Source: Acidobacteriota bacterium (GTDB lineage: Bacteria > Acidobacteriota > Terriglobia > Terriglobales > Acidobacteriaceae). Taken from it: a stretch of 55,843 nucleotides of DNA. Location of the stretch: assembly GCA_021781495.1 (NCBI GenBank), contig JAJXWS010000012.1, forward strand, positions 1 through 55,843, written 5' to 3'. This document shows, one piece after another, positions 30,301 to 38,346 of this stretch. The translations under genes were made by a program, and so were the position numbers. Position 1 is the first letter of the stretch. Each line of letters begins with the position of its first letter. The notes under the pieces are model-generated. The model ran no database searches. It had not been told where the DNA came from and saw only the letters and a list, made by a program, of their open reading frames with translations.

Positions 30301-33300
30301 GGCGGCGTCGCTGATGTCGCCCTTGGGGCGGCGCATCTCGTCGCTCAGCAGTTGCGCCTGGGCCTCCCCTTTCGCGGCCTCGCGCTCGCGGTCTGCGTCC
30401 TCCATCCCTGGCAGACCCAGCGAATCCTCGGGCAGCAAACCGCCCCTTGCCCGCTGGTAGGCTAGTTCACCTTCCGCCGCGCCGCCTTCTGGAAGACCTT
30501 GTTGGCCACGTCCACCAGCGGGCTCGGATCCTCGGGTATCACCCGCACGCCCTTCGCTTCCGGCGAGCGGTTGAACTCCCTCATTGCGGCCTGCAGCTGC
30601 GCCTCGTGCCGCGCCTCCTCGGCCCGCTTCATCGGATTCGGCTTCATAGCCATGACGCGCCTCCCTCAACGCCGCTTCAGCCTCCGGCGTCACCGGCGGC
30701 ATGTCTTTGAATATCGTACTCCCGTGCTCCTCGGCCGCGGCGCGCGCAAAGGCGTGCACCAGGTCGAAGCGCTGGTCCGGGGTCAGCTTCAGCGCCGGGT
30801 CGCCCGCCATCGCCTTCGCCATCAGCTCCAGAGCAACCTCCGTGCGGCCTTCCCGGCCGCCCTTGCCGTAGCCCATCGCCCGCAGCTGGTCGGCGATCTC
30901 GCGAAACTCGGGCCGGTCGGCCACTGCATGCATGGCCTCGGACTGCGCCATCTTGTTGCGCCGCTGCCACTGGTGCCAGCCTTCCTCGAGCACGGTGTCG
31001 GGTGTGTAGTCCCCACGCAGCAGCATCACGCTGCCGTCCGGTTGCCGCGCCTCCCGCAGCGCCGTGGCCATCCGGTCATATCCGGCGGCAGTATCCGCGC
31101 CGCCTACTTCCTTGCGCGCGCTGCCGGCCATCGAGCGCAGCATCAGCTCCAGCTTGTTTGCAGCTTCACGGCTCAGGGAGACGCCTTTCCAGGCCGTCTT
31201 TTCGCCCATGCCGGCCCGGTGCCAGAGCGCATACCCGTCCGGGTCCAGCACCACAGCGTTGCCGACACCTGTCTCAGTGACCGTCGCCTTTTGATGGGCC
31301 GCATTCTCCCGCACGCTGCGCTTGCGCGCTTCGTCGATGCCGCGGGCATACTCGTCGGCCGGCGCGCCCTGGTTGCGAGCGGATTTCGCGCCGCCCTCCA
31401 CGCGAACGGCATCGCGCGGGATCTCGTTGAGTTTTGTGCCGTCGCTCAGGACTGCCCGGCCGCCCGGCTTTCCGCCGTTCGGGGCGCCGTTGTAGAAAGT
31501 TACTTCACCCTGGACAATTTCGCCGGTGGCAGGGTTGCGGACGGTGAAACGGTCCCCCTTGCTCCACTCGGCGCGCTGGGTGGTTCGCTCGACTCGCTGG
31601 GCTGCAACTGCCGGAGCCGCTTCTGTGCCTGTTCGAATCCCTCGATCGCCGCCCTGCGGTCTGCCGGTGAGAGTCTCGGATAGAGCCTTTCGGACATCGT
31701 CGTAAGCCCGCTGCTTGATGGCTGCGGGCGTCTCCTTTCCCTCGGCCAGCTGCTGGGCCGCCCGGTTGAGGATCGTGTCGACATCGCCGGCGCGCGTGCT
31801 CAGCCGGTCGTACAGCTCCTGGGCCTGGGCCGCGTTCGTTGCGATCTCGCGGTTCTTGGCTGCATTGATTCTATTCCCAGCGCTGCCCAGCTGCGCGGCT
31901 TTTTTCTCATCCGCCACCGAGCCGAAGATCCGTTTCTCCTTGCCGATCTGCTCGCGAATGTAGCTCGAGACCTCGGCCTTCTCGAGTGCCAGGTTGCGGG
32001 TTTCGGCCTGGGTCCCGAAGAGCGTCTGCTGAAAGTCGGTGTGGCTGCCGGCACCCTTGGCCATGCGGGCCAGCTCGTCCACCGTGTCGTCGGAGACCTT
32101 CCGGCCCCTCGCCTCGGCGCGCTCCACCAGCTTCAGGATCGCTTCCTGCTCCTCCGGCACGTCGGTCGCCTTGCCGATGGCGATCGCCCGGTTGAGCCGC
32201 AGCTTGCCGGTCACCACGTCGTCGAAAATCGGATCGGCCAATCGTGATAAGGCGATGCCATTGGCCGCGGTCGCTTCCCCCATGGAGATCCCGATGCGGT
32301 CAAGATCCGCCGGCGTAAAGCCAGAGTCGCGGAAGAACTTGGCGGCATCCATCGGGGTGCCGCGGCCCTCGGCGATGTTCTGCATGGCGCCGATCGAGCG
32401 GGCTGCCTCCGCCGTCGGCGCTTCCAGCATCAGCACGTTCATCGCCGGCACGCCGGAGCCGCTCGCCAGCTCAAAGCGATGGTGTCCGTTCACCACATAC
32501 ACCTTGCCATCCGCAGGGTCGCGCCACACGCTGATCACACCAGCCAGGGCATCATTCCACTTGCGCCCGTGCAGCAGGTCGCTCGTGCCGGCGGCCGAGG
32601 TCGCGCTCATCTTGTACTGGAAGCGCTTCGGGTCCGCGTGCAGCTCGGCAACCGGCACACGCGCCACCTGGTTCGGCCGCAGGTCCGCGGCCGGAGTTAC
32701 TTCTGTTTCCGCCGGTCGTGCGCCTCCCGGAATGCCGAGGCCTTCGAGCTGCGGCTGTGCTCCGGCAGCTTCAGCCCCTCGCTCGCCTTGTTCCACTCGT
32801 CCACGTCCACCCCCTGCGCCTCCAGCTTCTTCCGGTTGGCGTTGAAGAACTCCTCCTGGGCCTCGCTCTTGTAGGGCATGAATCTTCTCCTGCGGCTCGG
32901 CCAGCAGCCGGCCGGTGTTGGGTTCCACCGTCGCCGCCCGGTCGTCATAGAGCCGGATCATGTTCGGGTCTTTGACGGCGGTGATGGGCAGCTCCTGGCC
33001 GACGTGCTGCTTCACCCACTTCTCGATGGTTGCGCGCGCCATCCCGTCCGGGTCATGCGCGACGCGGGCGGTGAGGATCCGAGCCTTGACCCCCTGATCG
33101 AGCAGCTGCTTCAGGCGGTCGACGCCTTCGGGAATGGGCTCGCCGATGTGCTCCGGCCCCTTGAAACCTTCATCGTGAGCCAGCGTCTTGTCGAGATCGA
33201 AGCCGACCCAGGCCTCGTCGGGGTTGAAGTCGTAGCGCAGGACGCGCGAGCCCTCGGTGAAGGGCCCCTCGGCGGCCGTGGGCAGGTGGCCCGGCGCCGC

Positions 33301-36300
33301 CTTGTTCTCCGCGTTGGCCGAAATTCCACCTTCTGTAATGTGTGCATTTGCCGTTTCCGGTGCGACGGGCCTGGCGTAATTGCCCTGGCGCAGCCGAGCC
33401 TCCCGCTCCGCCACAGCGAGCCGGTCCCCCTCGCGGAGCTCCTCCGGCGTCAGCGGAGACTCGTCGCGCGGCGCATGATAATCCTCGCCGTACTTTTCCA
33501 GCATCCTCCGGTCGAAGTCTTCAAGCGCCTTTGTAGCCTGCCGCTCTGCGTCTGGACTAATGATTTCCGGCTGTTTGCCTTTTTCTTCGCCCCGGCCCCG
33601 CAGCGGCACCTGCTTCTCGTTGCCGTTGCGGTCGGTGATCGAGATGTGGTCAATCGGAAAGCGCTGGCCCTGGGCATCGGACAGGTTGACATATTTGCCC
33701 TCGGTCCCTGGCTTCACATAGGCGACCGTCGCGTGCGGCTTGTAGTCCGGAAAGCTCGACGCGGCGAAGGCGCCGTGCTTTTCGATCTCCGCGTTGATGC
33801 GATGCAGCTCGGGTGATTCGACGGGCGCCACGATCGGCACGGCGCCGTCGGAGTGCTCTGAGGCAGGGAAGGAATGCGTCGCGCCCAGCGTCGCCTCGAA
33901 GGGCTTCTGGGACTCGATGAAGCGCTCGATGCCGGCGGTGTCGTCGCCTTTCACGCCGTAGCGCACGGTCACATGGGGGTGCGTCTCGAGGCCGCCCTCC
34001 GTGCCGTTCACGTCCCCGGCCAGGTCCTGGGGCGCAATCTTCGAGCGCAGGCCGGCCAGCGCCTTGCCCGCTTCGCTCTCGTCCGGAATGTTGGCCTGCG
34101 TGGAGCCGTGCTTGAAGACCGGCGCGGCCCCCTCGGCAGGCGGCTCTGGCGTTGCTCCGCGACCTCCTTCCCCAGCCATAGCTGGCAAGATTTTGTTGCG
34201 TTCTCGGAACCTCTGGTAATCGGCCTCGTTCTGGGCCTTCAGCCGGGCCATGGCCGCCTTGTCGCCCTCGCGGGCCTTCTCATAGAGGCCATGTCGGGCG
34301 TCGGCGTTCTCGGCCACCTCGCGCGGCAGGATCTGCACCTCGTGCGAGACCGGCGAGCCCGGCTCGCGCACCTGCAGCGTCATGCCATGGAAGCCCGTCT
34401 CCTCGTTGCCCTTGTCAAACTCATCCTGCTCGTCGGGCACCTCGAAGCGCTGGCGCAGGGCGGCCGCGGCCTGGTCGCGCGCCTCGGGCGTGTCGACGGC
34501 GATACGGAAGCCGGAATAGTCCCTGAGAGTCCGCGGGGACTGGTCCTCGCTCTCGATCTTCTCCTCGACCCGTTCGGGCGATTTCTCATCCCGGGCGCCG
34601 GCCAGGCGCGCGCCCTCGATGGGCTCGAGTGCGTCGCTGATTGTCTGCTTGACGGCGGGGTGCTCGGCCGTCGCCGCGGCCTGGTTCACCTCGGGGCGTG
34701 GCGACTGCTGCATGACCGTGCGGCCAGTCTCCGGCTCTTCGGTCCCGATGGGTGGCGCGCCAGCGGCTATTCGCCGGACTTCGTTCTGTCTGCGCACGCG
34801 CCGGTCCTCTGCGGCGTTTTCCTCCGGCGTTGGGACTCCGAAGACGTCCGCGACGGACCTTTGTCCCGGCTCCCCAGATGTTCCACGTGAAACTTGTGCA
34901 ACATTCTCTGTCGGTGAGGCCTCGGGTTCGTACACGGCACCGAGTCCATCAAAGGCTTTGGCTGTGGAGCTCTCCTTTGGGTGGTCAAGGTCCCAAAAAT
35001 AGCCGCGCAGGCTGGCCGGGTCGTCCAGCATCTGCCGCAGATTGCGCATTTCCGTAAGCTCGTCCCGGCTAAGCAGCCGCGCAGGGATGGTTACGTCCTT
35101 CGGCTGTCCGTCGGGCCCTGGAACCCGTACCTGCTGCTCGCGCCCAGAATCCGCGATTGCCCGGATCCGGCTTTTCGCCCTCTCCCGCAGCTGCTCGTCA
35201 GTGTCGGGGACCACCTCCTGGGGACCTCCGCCAGGACGAGCCTCGTCGACTAACCGCGTCGCTGCCTGTTGTGCGCGGTATTGCGCAACTCTGCCGGGAG
35301 CGATCTCCGGCTCCGAGGCGGCATTGGCATTCAGCCCGTGGTGCAGCGCGAGACCAGCCACCGTCGCATTGAAGAGCGCGTCGGTAGCCAGCGCGGCCGC
35401 AGCCGGGTTATTGCCCTCCTTATACGCCTGGGCGGCCTGCTTGGCGCTGGAGTACACACCCTTCACGGCCTGCTGGGTAAAGACCGCCGCCAGCACGTCG
35501 GAGATCGTGCCCAGCTTCGAGAAGAAGCCGCCCGCCACCATGCCGACATTCGCCGGCGTGGTCATCGCGTTGAGATCCTGCTGCAGGCGGTCATGCGCTG
35601 CGGCCAGCGCAGGATGCCGCGCCAGGTATTTCTCCCCAGCCCCGACCGGGTCCAGGATGGCCGCGATCTGCGGATGGTCCTTTTGGAAGCCGTCCCATAT
35701 CTGCTTTGCGTGCTGGGCCGGGCCTGTGAGCTGCCCACTGTCGTCGGGCGCGTAGTCCACCAGCGGCTTCTCGTTGGCCCAGGTAAAGAAGTTCTTGATC
35801 GGCGCGGGCACGTATTGAAGTAGCGCGCCCTGCTCGGCCACCTGCCCCTGCCAGTAGGGCGAGCCCGCGGGCCGTGGGAGCTGCGTGGTCTGGGGCTGCT
35901 TCGGCGGCGCGGCCGGCGCCGGTATCGGCTGCGGCCGCGGCGTCTCGTCGGTGACGATCTGGCCGTGCCGGGTCACCAGGCGGTCGCCTACCCAACGCGG
36001 CGCCTCGGGCGTCGCATACATCGACTCACGCGAAAAGACGCCGCTATAGGGCGTCTTCCACGTGTCGGGATAGTGCATCGTCCCGTCGAAATTGCTGTGC
36101 TGCTGGGTCGCGTTGCCCTGCTGCATGGCCTGCCAGTAGCCGCGCATGTCGTAATCGGAGGTGGGCGTGTCCTGCCAGGGCACCTTGTTCTGCTTGACCC
36201 ACTGCTGAAACTTCGCCTCGTCCGCAGGGGCGAGCTTCGTCGTGTACGGTCCCGCCTTCGCCCATGGCCGGTTAAAGCCGTAGCTGACCTCCGGGGCCTG

Positions 36301-36636
36301 GTCCTCGGGGTTCTTGCTGCGGTTGAGCGCGGTCGCGGCCATGTCGATCCGCTGGGTCGGCAAAGGCGCGGGGCCCGGAGCGGCCGGCAGGCTCGCCATG
36401 TCGATGCGCTGCGTAGGAAGCGGCGCAAAGGGCGCCTGCGGAGGCCGCAGCGGCGCAGGCGCGGGTGTCGCAGGCGCCTCATACTGTGCGCCGAGGCCCG
36501 CAAAGGGATCGGCCGCAGGCTTCGCAGCAGGAGGCGGTGCGGGGGCCGCAGTCGGCGCAGGAGTCTCGTAGACTCCGCCCAGCGCGGCAAAGGGGTCAGA
36601 TTGGCCGGGCATCACCGGCGTCGCCGTCGCGCTCAT
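27322..36636 (-). CDS. Giant polyvalent protein (3,104 aa), likely internal virion or injected protein
   Basis: Residues 1-110 are Pro/Ala-rich, with DPFAALGGVYETPAP and DPFAGLGAQYEAP (a third copy near 560) and PLPTQRIDMA twice. About 700-815 resembles a RelA/SpoT synthetase fold (YSGFRIAVDT ... GFHGMTLQVR ... HEVQILP). About 840-985 is a 2H-phosphoesterase-like domain with HVT 888-890 and HAT 968-970. About 1130-1245 is a HAD-like phosphatase (GFDLDKT, D1147/D1149; ILTAR; DDRA). About 1316-1420 is a ParB-like nuclease domain (VYVVNGHHRFELASG). About 1810-1990 is an LPD-type region with VLEEGWHQWQ. Residues 2150-3104 form a helical virion-type region. Such multi-enzyme proteins are packaged and enter the host with DNA. 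Three small genes are overprinted in its linkers. Confidence 0.88.
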   Translation of the reverse strand: MSATATPVMPGQSDPFAALGGVYETPAPTAAPAPPPAAKPAADPFAGLGAQYEAPATPAPAPLRPPQAPFAPLPTQRIDMASLPAAPGPAPLPTQRIDMAATALNRSKNPEDQAPEVSYGFNRPWAKAGPYTTKLAPADEAKFQQWVKQNKVPWQDTPTSDYDMRGYWQAMQQGNATQQHSNFDGTMHYPDTWKTPYSGVFSRESMYATPEAPRWVGDRLVTRHGQIVTDETPRPQPIPAPAAPPKQPQTTQLPRPAGSPYWQGQVAEQGALLQYVPAPIKNFFTWANEKPLVDYAPDDSGQLTGPAQHAKQIWDGFQKDHPQIAAILDPVGAGEKYLARHPALAAAHDRLQQDLNAMTTPANVGMVAGGFFSKLGTISDVLAAVFTQQAVKGVYSSAKQAAQAYKEGNNPAAAALATDALFNATVAGLALHHGLNANAASEPEIAPGRVAQYRAQQAATRLVDEARPGGGPQEVVPDTDEQLRERAKSRIRAIADSGREQQVRVPGPDGQPKDVTIPARLLSRDELTEMRNLRQMLDDPASLRGYFWDLDHPKESSTAKAFDGLGAVYEPEASPTENVAQVSRGTSGEPGQRSVADVFGVPTPEENAAEDRRVRRQNEVRRIAAGAPPIGTEEPETGRTVMQQSPRPEVNQAAATAEHPAVKQTISDALEPIEGARLAGARDEKSPERVEEKIESEDQSPRTLRDYSGFRIAVDTPEARDQAAAALRQRFEVPDEQDEFDKGNEETGFHGMTLQVREPGSPVSHEVQILPREVAENADARHGLYEKAREGDKAAMARLKAQNEADYQRFRERNKILPAMAGEGGRGATPEPPAEGAAPVFKHGSTQANIPDESEAGKALAGLRSKIAPQDLAGDVNGTEGGLETHPHVTVRYGVKGDDTAGIERFIESQKPFEATLGATHSFPASEHSDGAVPIVAPVESPELHRINAEIEKHGAFAASSFPDYKPHATVAYVKPGTEGKYVNLSDAQGQRFPIDHISITDRNGNEKQVPLRGRGEEKGKQPEIISPDAERQATKALEDFDRRMLEKYGEDYHAPRDESPLTPEELREGDRLAVAEREARLRQGNYARPVAPETANAHITEGGISANAENKAAPGHLPTAAEGPFTEGSRVLRYDFNPDEAWVGFDLDKTLAHDEGFKGPEHIGEPIPEGVDRLKQLLDQGVKARILTARVAHDPDGMARATIEKWVKQHVGQELPITAVKDPNMIRLYDDRAATVEPNTGRLLAEPQEKIHALQERGPGGVLQRQPEEAGGAGGGRGRVEQGERGAEAAGAQPQLEGLGIPGGARPAETEVTPAADLRPNQVARVPVAELHADPKRFQYKMSATSAAGTSDLLHGRKWNDALAGVISVWRDPADGKVYVVNGHHRFELASGSGVPAMNVLMLEAPTAEAARSIGAMQNIAEGRGTPMDAAKFFRDSGFTPADLDRIGISMGEATAANGIALSRLADPIFDDVVTGKLRLNRAIAIGKATDVPEEQEAILKLVERAEARGRKVSDDTVDELARMAKGAGSHTDFQQTLFGTQAETRNLALEKAEVSSYIREQIGKEKRIFGSVADEKKAAQLGSAGNRINAAKNREIATNAAQAQELYDRLSTRAGDVDTILNRAAQQLAEGKETPAAIKQRAYDDVRKALSETLTGRPQGGDRGIRTGTEAAPAVAAQRVERTTQRAEWSKGDRFTVRNPATGEIVQGEVTFYNGAPNGGKPGGRAVLSDGTKLNEIPRDAVRVEGGAKSARNQGAPADEYARGIDEARKRSVRENAAHQKATVTETGVGNAVVLDPDGYALWHRAGMGEKTAWKGVSLSREAANKLELMLRSMAGSARKEVGGADTAAGYDRMATALREARQPDGSVMLLRGDYTPDTVLEEGWHQWQRRNKMAQSEAMHAVADRPEFREIADQLRAMGYGKGGREGRTEVALELMAKAMAGDPALKLTPDQRFDLVHAFARAAAEEHGSTIFKDMPPVTPEAEAALREARHGYEAESDEAGRGGAARGAAAGRNEGVQPLAGSEGRAGDTRGSEPAGGRGQQGLPEGGAAEGELAYQRARGGLLPEDSLGLPGMEDADREREAAKGEAQAQLLSDEMRRPKGDISDAAGRMERESPLFYGKGENPSLFGEPETPAEGEQMALFQKDDKENPVAKSIQSLIDDLDKMRPEDRRSAVERFSDWAGETFDDAAGRAGAFWRRVPGLEKGLAHANAFAAALAHDFQFSGEPSRLADKARTAVSTAWSKARSVDVPHPTDWKGLLGDANVSRTEAALALRALKKSVREAVPDKTTRAAIKYWIEANGDPRKLNEWAQKAEQRWQWASGRKMDARLKDHYRDSVAHYKAAAALDPQQREAAQRVKQHFDDLLKVWQDNGLLYHAARNYVNHLYVRTGEAENLAHLIDLSELNPNPGFIKDRVFNTYFEAENHGLIPKSPDILDLMSAYDAAGNEALTTRTLLRNMLTAKNEAGKPLAVLNTSGRWIVAREDEAPQVMKRQEVPEDIDLRDYREFPELPQTRGFLFEPTAEDLKGFEQDPKLWEEDPSRIAFKGSLYFLRSEKGGVANQVEDMMTPGWFDRNQTLMQKIGHGALQLNALTKEVMTSLIPAPFHLFNVSQRVIEHWANPFRLPEIDMKDEVTRGLVANGLNPLDAEAEGLMSARMLKGIFEGVPGMNVAMDRVHGFSQWLFRDWIPRAAVDLGKKAFEANTRIYGKEFEERALRELGPTMRNATEAQRKAAAKDLAERMLYELSAKQANHAVGMMNTAFDAMPRSKSTKQLTRLIFFAPEFLESTGRYVGQAALPHGRVQAVSLMRGAAMIYLAARGLNAAFNKGDAKWDKRHAFNVQIGDKDYGVRWALGDMVHMVRDPRNFAMNRLSSPFSAAFEFATGRNKYGQQRNFPDEVRDAVTRALPFQVQKVFTTPDVSLLETMLGASGIYPAQDRTPAEEMVHKVYVANIPDMPDDPDRQARSRKNYQLEDQLREGKIKARDVLAKAEDHEISTTEAWRIVDRAQQPRLVNEFMSAGLRFLPLRKGDPSILDVWKAASPQEKLELRPYLARKGESQLPEIDDPQVRAALVQKWRDALAEVPAEEEPPTVEPGQKVLASK
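30462..30653 (-). CDS. Small gene nested in the giant polyvalent gene (63 aa)
   Basis: Same strand, different frame. GGGAGG lies six bases before the ATG. The product (MAMKPNPMKRAEEARHEAQL, then QAAMREFNRSPEAKGVRVIP and an ending KAARRKVN) looks like a normal helical protein. The giant protein over the same stretch (residues about 1995-2058) is Gly/Ala/Arg/Glu low-complexity, as expected when the other frame is the constrained one. Confidence 0.65.
   Translation of the reverse strand: MAMKPNPMKRAEEARHEAQLQAAMREFNRSPEAKGVRVIPEDPSPLVDVANKVFQKAARRKVN
31500..31697 (-). CDS. Possible third nested small gene (65 aa)
   Basis: MSERLYPRLSPADRRAAIEG, then FEQAQKRLRQLQPSESSEPP and a Ser/Pro-rich tail. 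The giant protein in this stretch (about 1655-1690) is again poor in structure (LTGRPQGGDRGIRTGTEAAP). No clear ribosome binding site precedes the ATG at 31697, so support is weaker than for the other two. Confidence 0.4.
   Translation of the reverse strand: MSERLYPRLSPADRRAAIEGFEQAQKRLRQLQPSESSEPPSAPSGARGTVSPSATLPPAKLSRVK
32697..32879 (-). CDS. Nested small phage protein MPYKSEAQ family (60 aa)
   Basis: AGGAGA lies seven bases before the ATG at 32879. The product starts MPYKSEAQEEFFNANRKKLE and continues AQGVDVDEWNKASEGLKLPE, matching a small phage protein family I recognise by its MPYKSEAQ...F..N...LE..GV.V.EW..AS...KLPE pattern. The giant protein over the same bases (residues 1253-1313) is low-complexity Gly/Glu/Arg/Ala, between its HAD and ParB-like domains. 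Confidence 0.75.
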   Translation of the reverse strand: MPYKSEAQEEFFNANRKKLEAQGVDVDEWNKASEGLKLPEHSRSSKASAFREAHDRRKQK

Positions 36637-36639
36637 GGC

Positions 36640-38346
36640 TTAGATGGGCTCCGCCCCGAGAGACCAGGCCTGCGCGGCATTCTTCGCCGGGAATTTTGCA
36701 ATCCGGCCGTCCGGCAGCTTCATCCGCACCATGCCGTCCGGTCCGGGGTTGAACCTGGGCGGCTGCCCCTGGCGCGCGCCCTGCGCGGCGGCGGGTGCGG
36801 GAGCGGGCTGGTTCACCCGCTGGCCGCTCGCCGGCGCCGAGGTGGCATTCACCCTGCCGGCCTGCCCGTCGCCGGGTTGCACCGGCGGCGCCTGCGCGGC
36901 GGCTGCGGAAACTACGTTTCCCCCCTGATCCATCATGACGCCCAAGGGGGCAAGCCGAACGTTCGCGTCGGTACGGAACTTGTCCAGACGCGCCTGCATC
37001 TGCTGGCCGGTCATCACATCCGCAGGGTTTTTCGCCAGGCCACCACCAGCGTACATCGTTCCGCGTTTCGTCCAGTAGCCGTCCTTCTGACGCTCCCACT
37101 GAGAGAGGAAGGCGTCTTTATCGGCCACAGCTTTTGACACGATTGCGTCGGCTTTTTCTCCCCCGCCGCCCGCGCGCGGTTCCGTTCCCCTCGCCGCTTG
37201 AATCAGACCCTGCCAATCCGCGACCGTCTTCGGTCCCTGCCCGCCGTGCTCCCCGCGGAACGCCGCCACCAGCGTGTTCAGGTTTATCTCCTCCGGACTC
37301 GGGGCCCGCTGGGCCTGCTCCTGCATCTGCCCGGTGAGGATGTACCGCCAGCGCCGGAAGCCCTGGGGCATCCCTGCCTGGTCGGCGAACTTCGTCCGCT
37401 GGTCGATCTCGGCCTGTGTCGCCTGCACCTTCCCTTCGGCGGAGAGATTGAAGGCCTTCTGCGTCTCGGCATCGGCCTTCTGCTGGTCGATCGGCACCTC
37501 GGCCGCCTTGGTTTCTGCTGTCGAAAGGCCCGTAGCGGTCTCCCCGGCTCCCTTTCCTGCGGCGCTCGCATCCTTCAGCGCGGTCTCCTGCGCCACGCGC
37601 ATATCCTGCGCCTGTTTGAAGTTGGCCGCCGCATCGGCAAGCCGCTGCTGGTCCTGTTCGGTCTGCCGCCTGTTGGCGTCGAGAGCCGTGTCATAGGCAT
37701 CCGTCGGGGCGCCATAGGCGGTCCCGCCGCGTACCAAGGCGGGGTCGAGCGCGCCGGCCGCCGCGCCAAAGATGCCACCCGTCGCCGCGCCAAGGGCCGC
37801 ACCTTTCAGGCCGCGCAGGATCCGCGTCCCCCATCCCGGTTTGTAGTCGCGCGGGTTTGGGGTTGCCGCCTGGTCGGCCACCACTTGTTCCTGCAGCCTT
37901 GGAATCTCCGGGTCGGCTTGCATGGCCCGTGCCGTATCGAGCAGCTTTTCCCCAGCCTGGAGCTGCATGCCTGCGCCCTGCTGGGCCGTGTCGCTCGTCC
38001 AACCCGCCGGCTGCGTCTCGGGGGCGGGCATCCTCGGCGCGGGAGCGCTGGCGACGCCGCCCGGCGCGCCGGTCACTCCCACCGTCTGCCGCCCTGCTCC
38101 CTGGTACGGCGACGCAGGGGCAGGAGTCGGCATCGCCGTCGTATCCGGCTTCATCTGCAAAGGCGGCGTCCGCTGCTGCGCGGCCTGGATGCGCTGGGTG
38201 AGCTGGTCGGCGCCACCACCGCCGGCCATCATCATGCGGACCTCGTCCGGGTCGAGTCCGGCCGCGGTCACGGGCGAGCCCGCGTAGGGCAGGCCCTCGA
38301 AGTTGTCGGGGTCACCGAGGTTGCTGCTGATACCGGGCTGAGCCAT
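36640..38346 (-). CDS. Large Ala/Gln/Pro-rich virion-associated protein (568 aa)
   Basis: ATG 38346 shares its A with the preceding TAA (TAATG) and has GGAGGT upstream. Residues 1-150 are Pro/Ala-rich. About 190-220 is a Gly/Ala hydrophobic stretch (GLKGAALGAATGGIFGAAAG) that could insert into membrane, about 225-330 a coiled coil, and the C-terminus Pro-rich with KLPDGRIAKFPAKNAAQAWS. A membrane-active glycine stretch with coiled coil fits internal (ejection) proteins of podoviruses. Inferred from position and composition; no family recognised. Confidence 0.65.
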   Translation of the reverse strand: MAQPGISSNLGDPDNFEGLPYAGSPVTAAGLDPDEVRMMMAGGGGADQLTQRIQAAQQRTPPLQMKPDTTAMPTPAPASPYQGAGRQTVGVTGAPGGVASAPAPRMPAPETQPAGWTSDTAQQGAGMQLQAGEKLLDTARAMQADPEIPRLQEQVVADQAATPNPRDYKPGWGTRILRGLKGAALGAATGGIFGAAAGALDPALVRGGTAYGAPTDAYDTALDANRRQTEQDQQRLADAAANFKQAQDMRVAQETALKDASAAGKGAGETATGLSTAETKAAEVPIDQQKADAETQKAFNLSAEGKVQATQAEIDQRTKFADQAGMPQGFRRWRYILTGQMQEQAQRAPSPEEINLNTLVAAFRGEHGGQGPKTVADWQGLIQAARGTEPRAGGGGEKADAIVSKAVADKDAFLSQWERQKDGYWTKRGTMYAGGGLAKNPADVMTGQQMQARLDKFRTDANVRLAPLGVMMDQGGNVVSAAAAQAPPVQPGDGQAGRVNATSAPASGQRVNQPAPAPAAAQGARQGQPPRFNPGPDGMVRMKLPDGRIAKFPAKNAAQAWSLGAEPI

